64,000 nt of DNA from Isoptericola peretonis (GTDB taxonomy: Bacteria > Actinomycetota > Actinomycetes > Actinomycetales > Cellulomonadaceae): positions 620,001 through 684,000 of the forward strand of contig JALQCY010000001.1 in the NCBI GenBank assembly GCA_023241745.1. Direction: 5' to 3'. Below the pieces are notes generated by a model. That model did no database searches. It saw only the letters and a program-made list of their open reading frames with translations, and was not told where the DNA came from. The position numbers and the translations under genes are program-made. Numbering within the stretch: the first letter of the stretch is position 1; each line of letters starts with the position of its first letter. Positions 42,469 to 50,143 of this stretch are shown in pieces.

Positions 42469-42474
42469 AGACTA
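42469..42474 (-). promoter_or_regulatory. Candidate leaderless -10 (TAGTCT) for the DUF4143 ATPase
   Basis: On the minus strand TAGTCT ends 6 nt before GTG at 42462 and lies in phase with the 23-bp repeat array upstream. Confidence 0.5.
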
Positions 42475-42490
42475 CAAACGCGAGGCGTTC

Positions 42491-42552
42491 TACGCTACAG
42501 ATTCGCAGGATCCTACGCTACAGATTCGCGCCCCTCTACACTCCACTTTCGC
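42491..42552. repeat. 23-bp-period direct repeat array upstream of the DUF4143 ATPase
   Basis: TACGCTACAGATTCGC occurs identically at 42491-42506 and 42514-42529; a third copy TACACTCCACTTTCGC (42537-42552) matches 12 of 16. Each core read leftward contains TGTAG, and the -10 at 42469-42474 continues the same 23-bp spacing. Confidence 0.8.
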
Positions 42553-42605
42553 GCCCCAGCACGGGGCGTCGCCGTCGCCCCGCACTCCGGCACGACGGCC
42601 GAGAA

Positions 42606-42627
42606 GTTCGTTCCGGGTTCACGGCCC
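42606..42627 (+). promoter_or_regulatory. Candidate PHO box for the phytase
   Basis: GTTCGTTCCGG (42606-42616) and GTTCACGGCCC (42617-42627) are adjacent 11-mers beginning GTTC, resembling the streptomycete PhoP direct repeat (GTTCACC core). The phytase ATG is 42 bases downstream. Confidence 0.45.
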
Positions 42628-42668
42628 GGACATCAGCACGTCGACCGGGCGGGCCAGAGTTCCCGTCC

Positions 42669-44048
42669 ATGCGATCACCACGTCGCGCCGCCCTGCCGGC
42701 GCTCCTGCTGCTGCCCGCCGTCGCGCTCGTGCCCGCCTCGTCCGCGTGGGGCCACCCCGGCCACGGGCACGGCGGGCACGACGTCGCCACGGTGACGACC
42801 GACGTCGAGACCCCGGTGCTCTACGACGACGACGAGGGCGGCAACGCCTCCGGCGACGACCCGGCGATCTGGGTCCACCCCGACGACTCCGACGAGTCGC
42901 TGGTGCTGGCCACCGCCAAGGAGGGCGGCCTGCGGGTCTACGACACGGAGGGCGACGAGCTCCAGTCCCTCGCCGCCGACCCGGCGCCGCGCGCCGACGG
43001 CGTCGCCGGCCGGTACAACAACGTGGACATCGCCTACGGGCTCGAGGTGGGCGGCGCGACGGTGGACGTCGCCGTCGTCTCCGACCGCTACAACGACCAG
43101 CTGCGCCTCTTCGCCGTCGACCCCGCCGGCGCGGACGCCGACATGCCCCTCACGGAGATCACCGCGCCCGAGCAGCCGTTCCTGTTCCAGCCCGACCGCG
43201 AGGGCGTCGACTCCGAGCAGACGGCCTACGGCCTGGCCGTGTGGCAGGACGGCGACGACGCGTACGCCGTCGTCACGCAGGAGGGCACCACGCGCATCGC
43301 CACGGCCCGGCTCGTGCCGGGGGCCGACGGCACCGTCGGGTACGCGGACCTGGAGCACCTCGACCTGCCCGCGTCGTTCGGCCTCCCCGACGGCACCACC
43401 TGGACGCCCTGCGACGAGCCGGGCGTGGGCCCGCAGCTCGAGGGCCTGTCCGTGGACCAGCGCACCGGCACCCTGTACGCCGGGCAGGAGGACGTCGGCC
43501 TGTGGCGGCTGCAGCTCCCGCTGGGCTCGGGTGCGCCGACGCTCGTCGACACGGTCACCGACTTCGGCGTGCACGACGCGTACGACGCGGAGACCGAGGA
43601 GTGCGCCCCGGCGGACGGGTCGTCGCCGGAGGAGGCCGTCGCGGCGAACCCGTTCGGCGGCGACCTGCTCACGGCCGACGCCGAGGGCGTGGACGTCTAC
43701 CACGGCCCCGGCCGCGCCGGCTACGTCATCGTCTCGAGCCAGGGCGACGACACGTACGCCGTCTACTCCACGACCGGCCGCAACAAGGCCGTCGGCACGT
43801 TCCGCGTCGCGGGCACGGGCGGCGTCGACGACGTCAACGGCTCCGACGGGCTCGCGGTGACGAACCGCCCGGTCGGCGACGACCGCAAGGGGCTGCTCGT
43901 CACCCACGACGAGCCGGAGACCGGCGCCGACGTCGAGGACGGCCGCGGCGACGCCACCGGCTTCTCCTACGTGGCCTGGGACGACGTCGCCGACGAGCTC
44001 GACCTCGTCGTCAGCACCCGCGCCGGGAACGACCCGCGCTTCCGCTGA
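42669..44048 (+). CDS. Secreted beta-propeller phytase
   Basis: 459 residues: signal peptide (ALPALLLLPAVALVPASSAWG), a His-rich segment (HPGHGHGGH), then the six-blade alkaline phytase pattern: DDPAIWVHPDDSDESLVLATAKEGGLRVYD, RYNNVDIAYGL, VSDRYNDQLRLF, EGLSVDQRTGTLYAGQEDVGLWR and GSDGLAVTNRP. It releases phosphate from calcium phytate. Probably phosphate-regulated if the upstream repeat is a true PHO box. Not in an operon. Confidence 0.93.
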   Translation: MRSPRRAALPALLLLPAVALVPASSAWGHPGHGHGGHDVATVTTDVETPVLYDDDEGGNASGDDPAIWVHPDDSDESLVLATAKEGGLRVYDTEGDELQSLAADPAPRADGVAGRYNNVDIAYGLEVGGATVDVAVVSDRYNDQLRLFAVDPAGADADMPLTEITAPEQPFLFQPDREGVDSEQTAYGLAVWQDGDDAYAVVTQEGTTRIATARLVPGADGTVGYADLEHLDLPASFGLPDGTTWTPCDEPGVGPQLEGLSVDQRTGTLYAGQEDVGLWRLQLPLGSGAPTLVDTVTDFGVHDAYDAETEECAPADGSSPEEAVAANPFGGDLLTADAEGVDVYHGPGRAGYVIVSSQGDDTYAVYSTTGRNKAVGTFRVAGTGGVDDVNGSDGLAVTNRPVGDDRKGLLVTHDEPETGADVEDGRGDATGFSYVAWDDVADELDLVVSTRAGNDPRFR

Positions 44049-44067
44049 CCACCGCGCGGGTGTGGGG

Positions 44068-44790
44068 TCAGGCGGTCCGTCGGCGCAGCGTGGCGACGCC
44101 GAGCGCGACGGCGCCGACGATGAACGCCGCGATGGCTCCGACGGCGCCCTGCACGTCGGCCCACTCCCCGCCGGCGGCGAGCGTCTGCATCGCCTCGACG
44201 GCGTAGGTGAGCGGGAAGACGCGGGACAGCCACTCCAGCACCTCGGGCATCTGGTCGCGCGGCATGAGCAGGCCACAGGTGATGAGCTGCGGGAAGATCA
44301 CCGCCGGCATCATCTGCACGGCCTGGAACTCGCTGCGCGCCAGCGCGGAGGCGGCCAGGCCGAGGCAGCAGCCGAGCACCGCGTCGAGCATGGCGACGAC
44401 GACCACCAGCCACAGCGGCCCGAGCACGTCCATGCCGACGGCGAGCGCGAAGCCCACGACCACCAGCGACTGCAGCAGGGCGAGGGCCGCGAACGCCAGC
44501 GCGTAGCCCGCCACGAACTCGCCCTTGCGCAGCGGCGTCGTCATGAGCCGTTCGAGCGTGCCCGACTGGCGTTCGCGCAGGGTGGCGACGCTCGTCACGA
44601 GGAACATCACGATGAGCGGGAACAGCCCGACCAGCATGGGGCCGAACTGGTCGAGGACGGGCGTGCCGTCGAACATCCACGCGATGAGGCCGAGCAGCAG
44701 GCACGGCAGCACGAGGATGAGCGCCACGGTGCGGTGGTCGAAGCGGAGCTGGGCCAGCACGCGGCTGGTCGTCGTGAGGGCGAGCGTCAT
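44068..44790 (-). CDS. ABC-2 type transporter permease
   Basis: 240 residues with six hydrophobic segments and the ABC-2 marks TLRERQSGTLERLMTTPLRKGEFVAGY and LPRDQMPEVLEWLSRVFPLTYAVEAMQ-like C-terminal region (LMPRDQMPEVLEWL). It forms the exporter with the preceding ATPase; ATGA junction. Short for the family because it lacks the large extracytoplasmic domain. Substrate unknown; drug or lipid export is likely. Confidence 0.9.
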   Translation of the reverse strand: MTLALTTTSRVLAQLRFDHRTVALILVLPCLLLGLIAWMFDGTPVLDQFGPMLVGLFPLIVMFLVTSVATLRERQSGTLERLMTTPLRKGEFVAGYALAFAALALLQSLVVVGFALAVGMDVLGPLWLVVVVAMLDAVLGCCLGLAASALARSEFQAVQMMPAVIFPQLITCGLLMPRDQMPEVLEWLSRVFPLTYAVEAMQTLAAGGEWADVQGAVGAIAAFIVGAVALGVATLRRRTA

Positions 44791-45548
44791 CGGGTCCCCT
44801 CCCCCGTGGCCGTGGGCGAGGCCTGCTGCTCGATGAGCGCGAGGAAGGCCCGCTCGGCGTCGGGCGCCCCCGTGGTGGCGAGGAGCTCGTCGGGCGTGAC
44901 GTCGGCGACGAGCGAGCCGTCGCGCAGCAGCAGGAGCCGGTCGCACTGGGTGGCCTCGTCCATGACGTGGCTGGACACCAGCAGCGTGCGGCCCTCCCGG
45001 GCGAGGCGGCGGAACATCGCCCACAGGTCGCGGCGCAGCACCGGGTCGAGGCCCACGGTGGGCTCGTCGAGCACGAGCAGCTCCGGGTCGCCGACCAGCG
45101 CCGCGGCGAGCGAGACGCGCGACCGCTCACCGCCGGACAGGGTGCCGACGCGCTGCTTCTCGTGCCCGCCCAGGTCGACGGCGGCGACGGCGCGCCGCAC
45201 GGCGGCCTCCGCCCCCGCGCGGGGCAGGCCCGCGAGCCGGGCGAAGTAGCGCAGGTTCTGGAGCACCGTGAGGTCGGTGTACACGGACGCGGCCTGGGTC
45301 ACGTAGCCCACCCGCCGGCGCAGCCCGGGCGCGCCGGCCGGCTCGCCGAGCACGGTCACCGCGCCGCCCACGCGCGCCTGCACGCCCACGATCGCGCGCA
45401 GCAGCGTCGTCTTGCCCGAGCCGGACGGGCCGAGCAGGCCCACCACCTGACCCGCGGGCACCTCGACGTCCAGGCCGTCGATGATCGACCGGCCGCCGCG
45501 CTCGACCCGGAGGTTGCGGGCCCGGACGGCGCTGTCGTTATTCCTCAT
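44787..45548 (-). CDS. ABC transporter ATP-binding protein
   Basis: 253 residues: Walker A LLGPSGSGKTTLLRAI, signature LSGGERSRVSLA, Walker B LLVLDEPTVGLDP and the SSHVMDEATQCD switch His. Typical of drug/lipid ABC-2 exporters. The ATG at 45548 was chosen over an upstream GTG because CAGAAT ends 7 nt before it and the extra residues look non-coding. Confidence 0.92.
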   Translation of the reverse strand: MRNNDSAVRARNLRVERGGRSIIDGLDVEVPAGQVVGLLGPSGSGKTTLLRAIVGVQARVGGAVTVLGEPAGAPGLRRRVGYVTQAASVYTDLTVLQNLRYFARLAGLPRAGAEAAVRRAVAAVDLGGHEKQRVGTLSGGERSRVSLAAALVGDPELLVLDEPTVGLDPVLRRDLWAMFRRLAREGRTLLVSSHVMDEATQCDRLLLLRDGSLVADVTPDELLATTGAPDAERAFLALIEQQASPTATGEGTR

Positions 45549-45596
45549 GTGGAGAATTCTGCTCCTGCCGGGCCGCGAGCGCAATGCCCCCGCGGG

Positions 45597-45656
45597 TTGT
45601 GAGCACGATTTCGGGGGCCACCCCGGCCCGGACAGTCCCCGGAATCGCGCTCACAG
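45597..45656. terminator. 20-bp-arm imperfect hairpin between TetR and the ABC operon
   Basis: 45597-45616 pairs with 45637-45656 with three mismatches (two are G-U in rightward RNA), enclosing an inner GGGCC/GGCCC hairpin. It lies directly after the TetR stop and upstream of the ABC ATPase, so it should limit read-through from proC-tetR. Confidence 0.6.
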
Positions 45657-45658
45657 CG

Positions 45659-46258
45659 TCAGGCCGGTGGCAGGTCTCCCGTCAGGTAGCGCTGCACCGT
45701 CGGCCCGACCAGGGCGGCGATCCGCGCCGGCGGCTGCGAGCACAGCGGCTCGATCGGCACCAGGTAGCGCGTCATGAGCACGCCGGCCATCTGCGACGCG
45801 ACCAGCGAGGTGCGCAGGGGCGCGTCGTCGACGTCCAACCGGCGCACGAGCGGGCCGAGCAGCTCTGCGCCGAGGAACTGCGGCAGCAGCGCCCGCAGGC
45901 CGGGGTCGGCCATCACCGCGGGGATCACCAGCCGCACCGTGTCGCCGTAGTCCGCGTCCCACAGGTCGACGACGGCCCGCACGAGCCGCGCTCCCAGGCC
46001 CTCCACGGGGCCGTCGGCCGCGGCGCGGACGATCGCCGCCGGGTCGACGTCGGCCAGGCCGAGGGAGGCGGTGAACAGATGGGTCTTGTCCCCGAACCAG
46101 TGCCGCACCGTGCCCGGGTCCACGCCCGCGCGCCGCGCGACCGAGCGGACCGACGCCGCCTCGTACCCGCGCTCGCGGAACTCCTCGCGGGCGGCGGCGA
46201 GCACCGGCTCGCGGGTGTCCTGACCCGCGGGCCGGCGGCCGCGACGCCCCTCGACCAT
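45659..46258 (-). CDS. TetR-family transcriptional regulator
   Basis: 199 residues with an N-terminal helix-turn-helix (AASVRSVARRAGVDPGTVRHWFGDKTHLF) and a TetR_C-type effector domain. It lies 12 bases after proC and just ahead of the ABC-2 exporter on the same strand, so it may control the exporter. Ligand unknown. Confidence 0.9.
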   Translation of the reverse strand: MVEGRRGRRPAGQDTREPVLAAAREEFRERGYEAASVRSVARRAGVDPGTVRHWFGDKTHLFTASLGLADVDPAAIVRAAADGPVEGLGARLVRAVVDLWDADYGDTVRLVIPAVMADPGLRALLPQFLGAELLGPLVRRLDVDDAPLRTSLVASQMAGVLMTRYLVPIEPLCSQPPARIAALVGPTVQRYLTGDLPPA

Positions 46259-46269
46259 GCGCCCGCCCG

Positions 46270-47133
46270 TCAGCCGTGCTCGGCGGCGAGCTCGCGCGAC
46301 CGGTCGCGTGCGGCTTCCAGGGCGTCGAGGAAGGCCGCGCGCACGCCGCCGTCGTCCAGCTTGCGCAGCGCGGCCACCGTGGTGCCGCCGGGCGAGGAGA
46401 CCTTCTCGCGCAGCAGCACGGGGTGCTCCCCCGTCTCGTCGAGCAGCCTCGCCGAGCCGAGCACCGTCTCGACGGCGAGCCGGCGCGCGACGTCGCGCGT
46501 GAGGCCCAGCAGGACGCCGGCCTCGGCCATCGCGTCGACCACGTAGAACACGTACGCCGGGCCGGAGCCGGCGAGGGCGCCGAACGCGTCGATGTCCTTC
46601 TCCACGACGCGGAACACGTGGCCCGAGCCGGACAGCACCGTCTCGACCAGCGCGACGTCGTCCTCGCGCGCGGCGGTGCCGCCGACGACGGCGGTGACGC
46701 CCGCCCCCACGAGCGCGGGGGTGTTCGGCATGGCCCGCACGACGGGCGTGCCCGCGGGCAGGCGCTGCTCGAAGAACGACAGCGGCAGACCGGCGGCCAC
46801 GCTCACGACCACGGCACCCGGCTCGAGCGCGTCGGCGACACGGTCGAGCATGGCGCCCACGTCCTTCGGCTTGACCCCGACGACGACCACGTGGGCGCCC
46901 GCGACGGCGGCGACGTTGTCGGTCGTGGTGCGCACGCCGTACCGCTCGGCGAGGTGGGCCCCGCGCTCGGGCCGGCGTGAGGTGGCCACCACGTCCTCGG
47001 CGGCGACGCCCGCCGACAGCGCGCCCGCCAGCACCGCCTCGCCCATGTTCCCCGTGCCGAGGAACGCCATCTTCACGCCGCTCACCTGGTGGGCCGGCGA
47101 GGCGCCGGCCTGCTCGTCAGTCTGCTCGCTCAC
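46270..47133 (-). CDS. proC: Pyrroline-5-carboxylate reductase
   Basis: 287 residues: NADPH-binding FLGTGNMGEAVLAG, VVGVKPKDVGAML, RAMPNTPALVGAGVT, and the C-terminal signature VSSPGGTTVAALRKLDDGGVRAAF. Catalyses the last step of proline synthesis. GTG at 47133 is chosen because TACCGT ends 7 nt before it, giving an N-terminal extension of ~20 residues; an internal ATG just before AFLGTGNMG is the alternative. Confidence 0.93.
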   Translation of the reverse strand: MSEQTDEQAGASPAHQVSGVKMAFLGTGNMGEAVLAGALSAGVAAEDVVATSRRPERGAHLAERYGVRTTTDNVAAVAGAHVVVVGVKPKDVGAMLDRVADALEPGAVVVSVAAGLPLSFFEQRLPAGTPVVRAMPNTPALVGAGVTAVVGGTAAREDDVALVETVLSGSGHVFRVVEKDIDAFGALAGSGPAYVFYVVDAMAEAGVLLGLTRDVARRLAVETVLGSARLLDETGEHPVLLREKVSSPGGTTVAALRKLDDGGVRAAFLDALEAARDRSRELAAEHG

Positions 47134-47140
47134 GGGGACC

Positions 47141-47146
47141 ACGGTA
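47141..47146 (-). promoter_or_regulatory. Candidate leaderless -10 (TACCGT) for proC
   Basis: On the minus strand TACCGT ends 7 nt before GTG at 47133. Confidence 0.45.
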
Positions 47147-47179
47147 CGTCGCGAGGCCCGCCCCAGGGTTCGCGCGGGG

Positions 47180-47806
47180 CTACAGCGGGTAGGCGGAGTA
47201 GAAGTCCTCGACCAGGTCCGCCGGCCCCGTGGCCTGCAGCACCGCGGTGGCGTTGCGCCACGTGACGACGGCGGTGCCCGCCGTGGTGCCGGGCGTGACG
47301 ACGTAGGCACCGACCACCTCGTCGTCCACGCTCACCTCACCCTCGCCGGACGGCTCGCCCGCACCCTTCACCAACGCCTGGTAGGCGGCGGTCGCCGTGT
47401 CGGCGTCCTCCCACTGCCCCGCGTGCACCTGGACGGTCGTGGCGCCCTCGCCGTCGCCGTCCGCAAAGGTGAGCTGCCACGACTCGACGGCGTCCGCGTC
47501 GTCCTCCCACGCCTCGTCCTCGGCGGCCTGCCGCAGGGCGAGCGCCAGCACCGTGTCCGGCTGCGCCTGCAGGAACGCCGTCTGGGCCTCCGGGCGCCCG
47601 CTCGGCGAGATCGTCGGCGTCGGCACCGGCGCCGTCACCGTGGCCTGCGGCTCCGGCTCGGCGCGCGCGAACCCCGGCCACACGAACGCCGTCAGCAGCA
47701 CCACCAGCAGCACCAGCGCGCCCGCCGCCGACGCCACCACGATGCGCCGACGCCGGAACACCTCCGGGGACGGGCGGCCCCTCCCGCCCGTGCGTGCCTG
47801 GGTCAC
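47180..47806 (-). CDS. Membrane-anchored hypothetical protein
   Basis: 208 residues: basic N-terminus, one membrane helix (IVVASAAGALVLLVVLLTAFVWPGF, about 22-46), a short Pro/Thr linker, then an ~130-residue extracytoplasmic domain with two Trp residues and no Cys. AGGAGGACATC precedes the GTG, and TAGGCT at 47843-47848 (minus strand) is a likely -10. No family recognised; the shape suggests a small envelope or sporadic lipoprotein-like domain. Confidence 0.65.
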   Translation of the reverse strand: MTQARTGGRGRPSPEVFRRRRIVVASAAGALVLLVVLLTAFVWPGFARAEPEPQATVTAPVPTPTISPSGRPEAQTAFLQAQPDTVLALALRQAAEDEAWEDDADAVESWQLTFADGDGEGATTVQVHAGQWEDADTATAAYQALVKGAGEPSGEGEVSVDDEVVGAYVVTPGTTAGTAVVTWRNATAVLQATGPADLVEDFYSAYPL

Positions 47807-47906
47807 GATGTCCTCCTGCGGGGTCGGCGTCGGTGCACCCGCAGCCTAGGACGCGCCGCTCCGGATCGGTCACGTCCTGCGGCCGCGTGTCGACTCCGCA
47901 GCACGG

Positions 47907-48623
47907 TCAGCGCAGCACGAGCTGCACCTCCGGGTGGTCCGCGAAGACCTCGAGGACCAGCTCGGCGTAGGTCTTGCCCGTCCCCGCCTCGAGGTCGGCG
48001 AGACGACGGCGGAAGAGCCCGGAGTCGAACCGCGGGTCAGCGAGCTTCGCGAGGTAGTACTCGCGCGTCGCCGCGAACCCCAGCGCCTCGCGGGAGCGCG
48101 CGAAGCCGTGCCAGACGACGGTGAGCCGCCCCGCGCCGTGCGCGGCGCCGAAACCGCCGTGCAGCAGGTCGTCGAGTGCGTCGAGGCTCGGGCCGAGCCG
48201 CCAGTCCTCGCCCGCCATGAACACCCGGTCCAGCTCGACGTAGAACGCGGCGATCGAGTCCACGCGGCCGCCGTCGAGGTGCAGCGTGCGGTGCGGCCCG
48301 CCGGTCCCGGCCGCGCCGGCAGGCTCGTCGTCCTCCGTGAGCCGGTCGTGCTCCGTCAGCTCCGTGCGCCAGTACTCGGCGCCGTCGCGGGTGCGGTGCA
48401 CGATCCCGAGGTCGACCAGCGCGCGGCGCACCCCGACCGGGTCGTCCGCGACCGCGCCGAGCCGCCGCGTGAGCTCCCGCTCCCCCACGGGCTCGAGCAG
48501 GTCGGGCAGCGCGGCGTGCGCCAGCCAGCGCGCCACGGCCAGGCGGTGCTCCCGCCGCCGGGGCATCGTCTCCAGGCGGCCGCCGTGCAGGAAGCGGCTC
48601 ACCTCCGGGGGTGCGGGGACCAT
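47907..48623 (-). CDS. DUF2087-barstar fusion protein
   Basis: 238 residues. The N-terminal part (about 20-85) resembles DUF2087, a winged-helix-like domain (REHRLAVARWLAHAALPD, DPVGVRRALVDLGIVHRT). The C-terminal part (about 115-225) matches barstar, the barnase inhibitor: LDGGRVDSIAAFYVELDRVFMAGEDW, then LGPSLDALDDLLHGGFG. No barnase-type ribonuclease lies nearby. Start chosen with GATGAT 6 nt upstream; no clear ribosome site. Function uncertain. Confidence 0.72.
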   Translation of the reverse strand: MVPAPPEVSRFLHGGRLETMPRRREHRLAVARWLAHAALPDLLEPVGERELTRRLGAVADDPVGVRRALVDLGIVHRTRDGAEYWRTELTEHDRLTEDDEPAGAAGTGGPHRTLHLDGGRVDSIAAFYVELDRVFMAGEDWRLGPSLDALDDLLHGGFGAAHGAGRLTVVWHGFARSREALGFAATREYYLAKLADPRFDSGLFRRRLADLEAGTGKTYAELVLEVFADHPEVQLVLR

Positions 48624-48674
48624 GCCGCCATCATCGCGCGCGGCGTGCGGGGGGCGACTGTCGGTGCCGGCCCC

Positions 48675-48680
48675 TAGCGT
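48675..48680 (+). promoter_or_regulatory. Candidate leaderless -10 (TAGCGT) for radA
   Basis: TAGCGT ends 8 nt before the radA GTG at 48689. Confidence 0.45.
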
Positions 48681-48688
48681 CGGACGTC

Positions 48689-50134
48689 GTGAGCACCACG
48701 ACGTCGTCCCGCACCCGCGCCAAGCAGTCGCGCCCCGGCTACCGCTGCACCGAGTGCGGGTGGACCACCCCCAAGTGGGTAGGGCGGTGCGGCGAGTGCC
48801 AGGAGTGGGGCACGGTCACCGACGAGGGCCCGGCGGCGACCGGGCCGCGGACGGTCGCGGTCAGCCCGGGGCGCACGCCCGCGCGTCCGATCGGGGACAT
48901 CGACGTCGCCGCCGCCCAGACCGCGCCCACGCAGGTCGCCGAGCTGGACCGGGTGCTGGGCGGCGGGCTCGTGCCGGGTGCCGTCGTGCTGCTCGCCGGC
49001 GAGCCGGGCGTCGGCAAGTCGACCCTGCTGCTCGACGTCGCGGCCACCTACGCCCGCGGCGGGAACGGTCACGACGCCCGCACGGTGCTGTACGTGACGG
49101 GCGAGGAGTCGGCCGGGCAGGTGCGGCTGCGCGCCGAGCGGGTGGGCGCCCTCGCCCCGACGCTGCTGCTCGCCGCCGAGACCGACCTCGGCACGGTGCT
49201 CGGACACGTCGAGGCCAACGAGCCCGACCTGCTGGTGGTCGACTCGGTGCAGACCATCGCGTCGGCCGAGGTGGACGGCGCCCCCGGCGGCGTGAGCCAG
49301 GTGCGCGAGGTGGCCGCAGCCCTCATCGCCGTGGCCAAGTCCCGGCAGGTGCCCGTGCTGCTCGTCGGGCACGTCACCAAGGACGGCACCGTGGCCGGGC
49401 CGCGCACGCTCGAGCACCTGGTGGACGTCGTCTGCCAGTTCGAGGGCGACCGGCACTCCCGGCTGCGCATGGTCCGGGCCGTGAAGAACCGGTACGGCCC
49501 CACCGACGAGGTCGGCTGCTTCGAGCTGTCCGAGGCGGGGATCGTCGGCCTCAGCGACCCGAGCGGCCTCTTCCTGTCCCACCTCGGGGCCGGGGTGCCG
49601 GGCACCTGCGTCACCGTGACGCTCGAGGGCCGGCGCCCGCTCGCCCTCGAGCTCCAGTCGCTGGTCGCGCCGTCGCCGCTCGCCAACCCGAGACGCACCA
49701 CGAGCGGCGTCGAGTCCTCCCGGCTGGCGATGATCCTCGCCGTCCTGCACCGACACGCCGGGCTGCGGCTCGCCGACCAGGACGTCTACGTCTCCACGAT
49801 CGGCGGCGCCCGCGTCACCGAGCCGGCGGCCGACCTCGCCACGTCGCTCGCCATCGTCTCCGCCCGCACCGGCGAGCCGCTGCCCACCGGCACCGTGGCG
49901 GTCGGCGAGGTCGGGCTCGCAGGCGACATCCGGCCGGTCACGGGGCTCGACCGACGCGTCGGTGAGGCGGCGCGCCTCGGCTTCGTGCGCGCCGTCGTGC
50001 CCGCCGGGTCGTCGGTCAAGGCGCCCGCCGGGATGCAGCTGCTGGAGGCCCGGCACCTCGCCGAGGCGGTCGAGCTCGCCGGAGTGGGTGTCCGATCGGC
50101 GGATCGCCGCGGCGAACGCCCCCCCACGTCGTAG
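48689..50134 (+). CDS. radA: DNA repair protein RadA
   Basis: 481 residues: C4 zinc finger (C20, C23, C34, C37 in YRCTECGWTTPKWVGRCGEC), RecA-like ATPase with Walker A AGEPGVGKST and the RadA signature KNRYGPTDE, and a Lon-like C-terminal domain (VGEVGLAGDIRPVTG). A branch-migration helicase in recombinational repair. GTG start from the leaderless TAGCGT; the stop TAG coincides with the -10 of disA. Confidence 0.96.
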   Translation: MSTTTSSRTRAKQSRPGYRCTECGWTTPKWVGRCGECQEWGTVTDEGPAATGPRTVAVSPGRTPARPIGDIDVAAAQTAPTQVAELDRVLGGGLVPGAVVLLAGEPGVGKSTLLLDVAATYARGGNGHDARTVLYVTGEESAGQVRLRAERVGALAPTLLLAAETDLGTVLGHVEANEPDLLVVDSVQTIASAEVDGAPGGVSQVREVAAALIAVAKSRQVPVLLVGHVTKDGTVAGPRTLEHLVDVVCQFEGDRHSRLRMVRAVKNRYGPTDEVGCFELSEAGIVGLSDPSGLFLSHLGAGVPGTCVTVTLEGRRPLALELQSLVAPSPLANPRRTTSGVESSRLAMILAVLHRHAGLRLADQDVYVSTIGGARVTEPAADLATSLAIVSARTGEPLPTGTVAVGEVGLAGDIRPVTGLDRRVGEAARLGFVRAVVPAGSSVKAPAGMQLLEARHLAEAVELAGVGVRSADRRGERPPTS

Positions 50135-50137
50135 GAT
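50132..50137 (+). promoter_or_regulatory. Candidate leaderless -10 (TAGGAT) for disA, overlapping the radA stop
   Basis: TAGGAT ends 6 nt before the disA GTG at 50144; its first three bases are the radA stop codon. Confidence 0.5.
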
Positions 50138-50143
50138 TCCCCC

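Noticed and set aside
42491..42552. CRISPR array reading of the 23-bp repeats
   Set aside because: Only three copies, 7-nt gaps and no cas genes; more like an operator array.
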